From Pseudomonas sp. ML2-2023-3 (GTDB lineage: Bacteria > Pseudomonadota > Gammaproteobacteria > Pseudomonadales > Pseudomonadaceae): a stretch of DNA of 64,000 nt. Under the pieces are notes generated by a model, which saw only the letters and a program-made list of their open reading frames with translations, was not told where the DNA came from and searched no databases. Position 1 is the first letter of the stretch. The number at the start of each line of letters is the position of its first letter. A program made the position numbers and the translations under genes. The stretch spans positions 3,630,501 to 3,694,500 of the forward strand of contig NZ_CP146343.1 in the NCBI RefSeq assembly GCF_037055275.1, read 5' to 3'. This document shows, piece by piece, positions 61,013 to 64,000 of this stretch.

Positions 61013-61834
61013 ATGAACAGCCAACCCTTCCCCCGTACCACGGCCCCGACAACCGCCGGACCCCAGCTGCGCTTGCTGCGGCGTCAGGCCCGCTTGAGCC
61101 AGCTCGACCTGGCCATGATCGCGGGCATTTCCCAGCGCCATTTGAGCTGCATTGAAACCGGCCGCGCCCGGCCCGGCCCAGGCACCCTGCACAACTTGCT
61201 GATGGCCCTGGAGGTCCCGCTGGAGCAGTGCAACAGCCTGTTCCTGGCGTCCGGTTACGCGCCTCGTTACGAAACCACCCCGCTGTCCTCCCCGGCAATG
61301 GACGCCGTGCGTGACGCCATCAGCCATGTGCTGCACGCCAATAACCCTGCTCCGGCGATCGTGCTGGGCAGCCATTGGCAGGTGCTGGCAGCCAACGCCA
61401 GCACCCGGGTGCTGTTCAATCTGCTGGGGCTGCCCGCCGACGCGGCGCAGGGCTTGAACCTGTTGACCACCCTGCTGCAACCCGGCGGTCTGGGCGACCA
61501 CTTGATCAACCCCGAGCAAATCCGCAGCATTGCCTGGCAGCGGGCTACCCGCGAGGCGCTGGACAACCCGGCCCTGGCCGAACTGCTGCAAACCCTCGAT
61601 GCCCCGCCGTCCTGCGCCGCCGTGAGCAATGAGCTGCCACCGCTGGTGCTGACCCGTATCCGCTCCCCTCAGGGCGAGCTGAATTTCATGTCCACGTTCA
61701 CCACCTTCGGCATGCCGCTCGACATCACGGTAACGTCTTTGCGCATCGAGCATCTGATCCCTGCCGATCCAAAAACCTGGCAGACCATGACCGCCGCCTA
61801 CGAGCAGTCACTGCTCGGGCAACCAGGCCACTAA
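61013..61834 (+). CDS. XRE regulator with MmyB-like ligand domain
   Basis: 273 residues. HTH: LRLLRRQARLSQLDLAMIAGISQRHLSCIETGRARPG. C-terminal MmyB-like PAS fold: PAIVLGSHWQVLAANASTRVLFNLLG ... VLTRIRSPQGELNFMSTFTTFGMPLDIT. Such proteins bind small hydrophobic ligands. The ASCH gene starts 11 bp downstream and may be in the same unit. Confidence 0.9.
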   Translation: MNSQPFPRTTAPTTAGPQLRLLRRQARLSQLDLAMIAGISQRHLSCIETGRARPGPGTLHNLLMALEVPLEQCNSLFLASGYAPRYETTPLSSPAMDAVRDAISHVLHANNPAPAIVLGSHWQVLAANASTRVLFNLLGLPADAAQGLNLLTTLLQPGGLGDHLINPEQIRSIAWQRATREALDNPALAELLQTLDAPPSCAAVSNELPPLVLTRIRSPQGELNFMSTFTTFGMPLDITVTSLRIEHLIPADPKTWQTMTAAYEQSLLGQPGH

Positions 61835-61844
61835 GGAGAGTGCC

Positions 61845-62213
61845 ATCAAAACCCTGTCCATTGTTCACCCCGGCGCCAGCCGAATTGCCTCGGGGGAGAA
61901 AACCCTTGAAGTGCGGCGCTGGCACCCCGAACTGGCCCCGACCGAAGACCTGCTGATTGTCGAGAACAAGCGATTTCTGCATATCGACGGTGATGAAGAC
62001 CCCGAGGGCATCGCCGTGGCCATCGTACGGGTCAAGGCCATACGCCCGTTTGAACCGCAAGACGTGCCAGCGGCCTGTGCAAGCTATTACGAGGAGGGTT
62101 GGCTGGCCTGGGAGCTGATCGATATCAGGCCGCTCATGCCCCCGGTTCCCATGCGGGCGGCACGGGGCATTTACACCACCGACATCCGGGCCGGCGACCT
62201 GCAAACCAGCTGA
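61845..62213 (+). CDS. ASCH-domain protein with apparent ATC start
   Basis: 122 residues if ATC at 61845 is the start (AAGGAG lies at an ideal six-base distance). The frame gives KTLSIVHPGASRIASGEKTLEVRRW, the conserved ASCH beginning with GxKxxEVR. The first usual start (GTG 61911) would cut this motif away. No ATG, GTG or TTG is in frame between the Shine-Dalgarno and that point. ASCH proteins bind RNA or nucleoside derivatives. Exact role unknown. Confidence 0.75.
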   Translation: MKTLSIVHPGASRIASGEKTLEVRRWHPELAPTEDLLIVENKRFLHIDGDEDPEGIAVAIVRVKAIRPFEPQDVPAACASYYEEGWLAWELIDIRPLMPPVPMRAARGIYTTDIRAGDLQTS

Positions 62214-62222
62214 CCTCTCGAC

Positions 62223-63269
62223 TCAGCCCATCAACCCGACCACCCGGTGCCGCGACACATTGGCCTGGCATTGCACCAGTTGCGCCACTTTCAGGTAGTC
62301 ACTGCCCTGCCCGGCTTCGCCCTCAAACACGCGACCGGCAAAGTCGTGGGCCCAGCGCTTTTCATCCTTGCTTTCGTGGCGACCGATCTGCTCCCGGACA
62401 TGCCCCTGGCGCTGATTGAGTTGCTCGATGACCCCGTTGACCCGCACCAGCCCTTTGTCCACCGTGGCCATCAACTGACGCAGCTCGGCCCGGCCCGTAC
62501 CTTTGGGCGCAATCAAGGGTGCGCCCAGCAGGTTTTCCTCCTTGCTGTGCACCGGGGTAAAACTGGCCCGGGCGAAGAGTTTGTCTTCACCCTGGATCGA
62601 CATCTGGCCCTTGAGCTTGCCCCATTGCGACTCGGTGGCCGAGAAGCGCAATTTCGCTTCGCCGTTGACCTCGGCATGCAACCCGGCCTGGGCCAGGCTG
62701 GTGTTGAAGCGGCGCAGGATCTGGCGCTCGTTCATGTCGTCGTCCAGCACCACGGCAATCGGCCCCGGCATGTGCCGCCCGGCACTGAACAGCAGGGTTT
62801 CGCTGCCCGAGGCCTGTACCGCGTTCAGGGATTCAAGCCCCTGAATGCTGAAACGGCTGCGCAACGGCTGGTCCAGGTTAAGGCCCATCTGGGCATCGAC
62901 ACTGGCGGCCGATAACCGGCTGCGGTTCTCCAGCAGGTCGTTGAGGCGATTGACAGAACGGGCCAGGGCTTCACCTTCGAGACCGCCCTTGGCCGGGCCG
63001 TTGAGGCTGCGGCCAAGATCACGCTTGAAACTGCTCAACTGCTCGGTGACCTGGGTCAGGTACAGGTGCGCGGCCTGAATGGAAGACGACTGCTGGTTCA
63101 ACTGCAGGCTCAGCCCGGCCATTTTCCCCGGCTGGCGCTGGGCGCTGGCCAATTCGGGCGGCCTGGCATTGCGCACACGCTGTTGGGGCACGGTGTCGCG
63201 CTGCTGGGCCTGAGTGCGCATGCCCAGGTCATAAGAAGCAATGGCCGAGCGTTCGTTTACAACTTTCAT
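62223..63269 (-). CDS. Flagellin-like or filament-associated protein
   Basis: 348 residues, no signal peptide. It has a helical N-terminal part (LQLNQQSSSIQAAHLYLTQVTEQLSSFKRDLG) and a helical C-terminal part (LMATVDKGLVRVNGVIEQLNQRQ ... QCQANVSRHRVVGLMG), with a beta-rich centre, as in flagellins. It lies just after flgL. Sequence divergence is high, so a hook or junction protein is also possible. Confidence 0.45.
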   Translation of the reverse strand: MKVVNERSAIASYDLGMRTQAQQRDTVPQQRVRNARPPELASAQRQPGKMAGLSLQLNQQSSSIQAAHLYLTQVTEQLSSFKRDLGRSLNGPAKGGLEGEALARSVNRLNDLLENRSRLSAASVDAQMGLNLDQPLRSRFSIQGLESLNAVQASGSETLLFSAGRHMPGPIAVVLDDDMNERQILRRFNTSLAQAGLHAEVNGEAKLRFSATESQWGKLKGQMSIQGEDKLFARASFTPVHSKEENLLGAPLIAPKGTGRAELRQLMATVDKGLVRVNGVIEQLNQRQGHVREQIGRHESKDEKRWAHDFAGRVFEGEAGQGSDYLKVAQLVQCQANVSRHRVVGLMG

Positions 63270-63290
63270 GTCGGGTGTTCCGGTTCTGGT

Positions 63291-64000
63291 TTACATCAGG
63301 TCAAACAAGGAAATGGCCGCTACGCGGGTATAGACCTTCTGGCTGGCCTGCATTGAAAGCTCGTAGCCACTGACCTGCAGGAACGCCCCGCCCATGTCCA
63401 GTTGCGACAGATCACCCTGGACTTTCTGGTTGGCCAACGACACATCGGCGTTGCCGTTGCCCAGCAGGGTCAGGGTGTTCTGGCGCCCGCCCAGCTCGGT
63501 CAGCCCGCCCAGCACGCGGCCGTGGGTCTGGTCCAGGCTGTCCAGCGTGTCCTTGAGCTGCTGGCGGGTGGCCGGGTCGTTGGGCGCGGCCTTCAGACTG
63601 TCGACCAGACTGTGCAGATCGTTCAGCAGGTCGGCATTGGGGCCCAGGATGTCCCTGGCCGTCACGTTGTCATCGATCATCACGCCATTGCCCACGACCG
63701 CCTGTCGGTGCTGGTCGTTGCCCGTCACGCTGTAGGTGCCGCTGGCCGGGTCAAAGGTCACGGCCGGGGTGTTGCTGAGCGTGCCCGAAAACAGGTAGTT
63801 GCCCGCTTCGTCCTTGGCGTTGAAGTAGCTCATGATGCTCTGTTCCAGGCTCGACATTTCATCGGCGATGGCCGAGAGATCCTCGCCGCTGTTGCTGTCG
63901 TTACCGGCCCACAGCAGCAGATCGCGCACGCCGAGCATGGCGTCGGAGCCGGACTTCAAATAGGTTTCCTGCACCATGAGGTTGTCCGATACCCGGCCGA
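63291..64000 (-). CDS. flgL: FlgL-like hook-filament junction protein, 5' end cut by window
   Basis: The last about 235 residues are present. RVSDNLMVQETYLKSGSDAM, SSLEQSIMSYFNAKDEAGNYLFSG and GGRQNTLTLLGNGN are typical of FlgL. The end VSGYELSMQASQKVYTRVAAISLFDLM keeps the FlgL/flagellin C-terminal helix. FlgL joins hook and filament. The N-terminal helix lies beyond base 64000. Confidence 0.87.
   Translation of the reverse strand, partial: GRVSDNLMVQETYLKSGSDAMLGVRDLLLWAGNDSNSGEDLSAIADEMSSLEQSIMSYFNAKDEAGNYLFSGTLSNTPAVTFDPASGTYSVTGNDQHRQAVVGNGVMIDDNVTARDILGPNADLLNDLHSLVDSLKAAPNDPATRQQLKDTLDSLDQTHGRVLGGLTELGGRQNTLTLLGNGNADVSLANQKVQGDLSQLDMGGAFLQVSGYELSMQASQKVYTRVAAISLFDLM

Overview
The window looks like a Pseudomonas chromosome of the fluorescens/putida type. 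The evidence is about 60% GC, Pseudomonas-style REP hairpins, xcm/csm secretion genes and MnxG/McoA-type multicopper oxidases. No tRNA, rRNA or CRISPR array was seen. Assignments rest on reading motifs and gene order, not on database searches.

Bases 1-37063 form one large manganese(II)-oxidation and surface-fibre island. From the left, on the minus strand: the 5' part of a sensor kinase (MnxS2-like), a SCO-cytochrome c fusion, a periplasmic multicopper oxidase (McoA-like) and a second sensor kinase (MnxS1-like). On the plus strand (6958-12584) are two paralogous large secreted proteins followed by CsgB-like and CsgA-like curlin-repeat proteins. A long minus-strand operon (22535 down to 12929) encodes a stand-alone receiver, a GspE ATPase, PilM/N/O/P-like inner-membrane proteins, a TPR-secretin, three pseudopilins (XcmX and two XcmT-type) and CsgE/F/G homologues. 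A second minus-strand operon (34414 down to 22753) encodes the giant MnxG-type oxidase, a YVTN beta-propeller protein, two SCO copper chaperones, a cytochrome c/binding-protein fusion and a parvulin isomerase. A lytic transglycosylase and the divergent xcmT1-xcmS pair close the island. In P. putida GB-1 both oxidases, the MnxS1/S2/R regulators and the Xcm/Csm proteins were each linked to Mn oxidation or its secretion. Here nearly all sit side by side.

Every main transcription unit of the island is preceded by a good -24/-12 (sigma-54) promoter match. About 70-130 bp further upstream lie palindromes of the form CCCC-N6-GGGG or close variants. I propose these as the operator of the MnxR-type activator, whose gene should lie just left of base 1.

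Bases 37087-40900 form a boundary: a MITE-like repeat, a gene split by an IS3-like element (with 3-bp target duplication and an A-AAA-AAG frameshift site) and a SufR-like regulator. Bases 40899-51019 hold ordinary metabolic and regulatory genes (tandem GNAT, FAD-linked 2-hydroxyacid dehydrogenase, LysR regulators, MFS carrier, tautomerase, GFA protein, SDR), two decayed genes and a glycine-rich lipoprotein. Bases 51214-56559 contain a LysR gene and an iron-responsive sigma/FecR/TonB-receptor set with a Fur-box-like site. Bases 56660-62213 hold LysE, LysR, TrmK, AzlCD and small genes plus two more copies of the MITE-like repeat. The window ends inside flagellar filament/junction genes.
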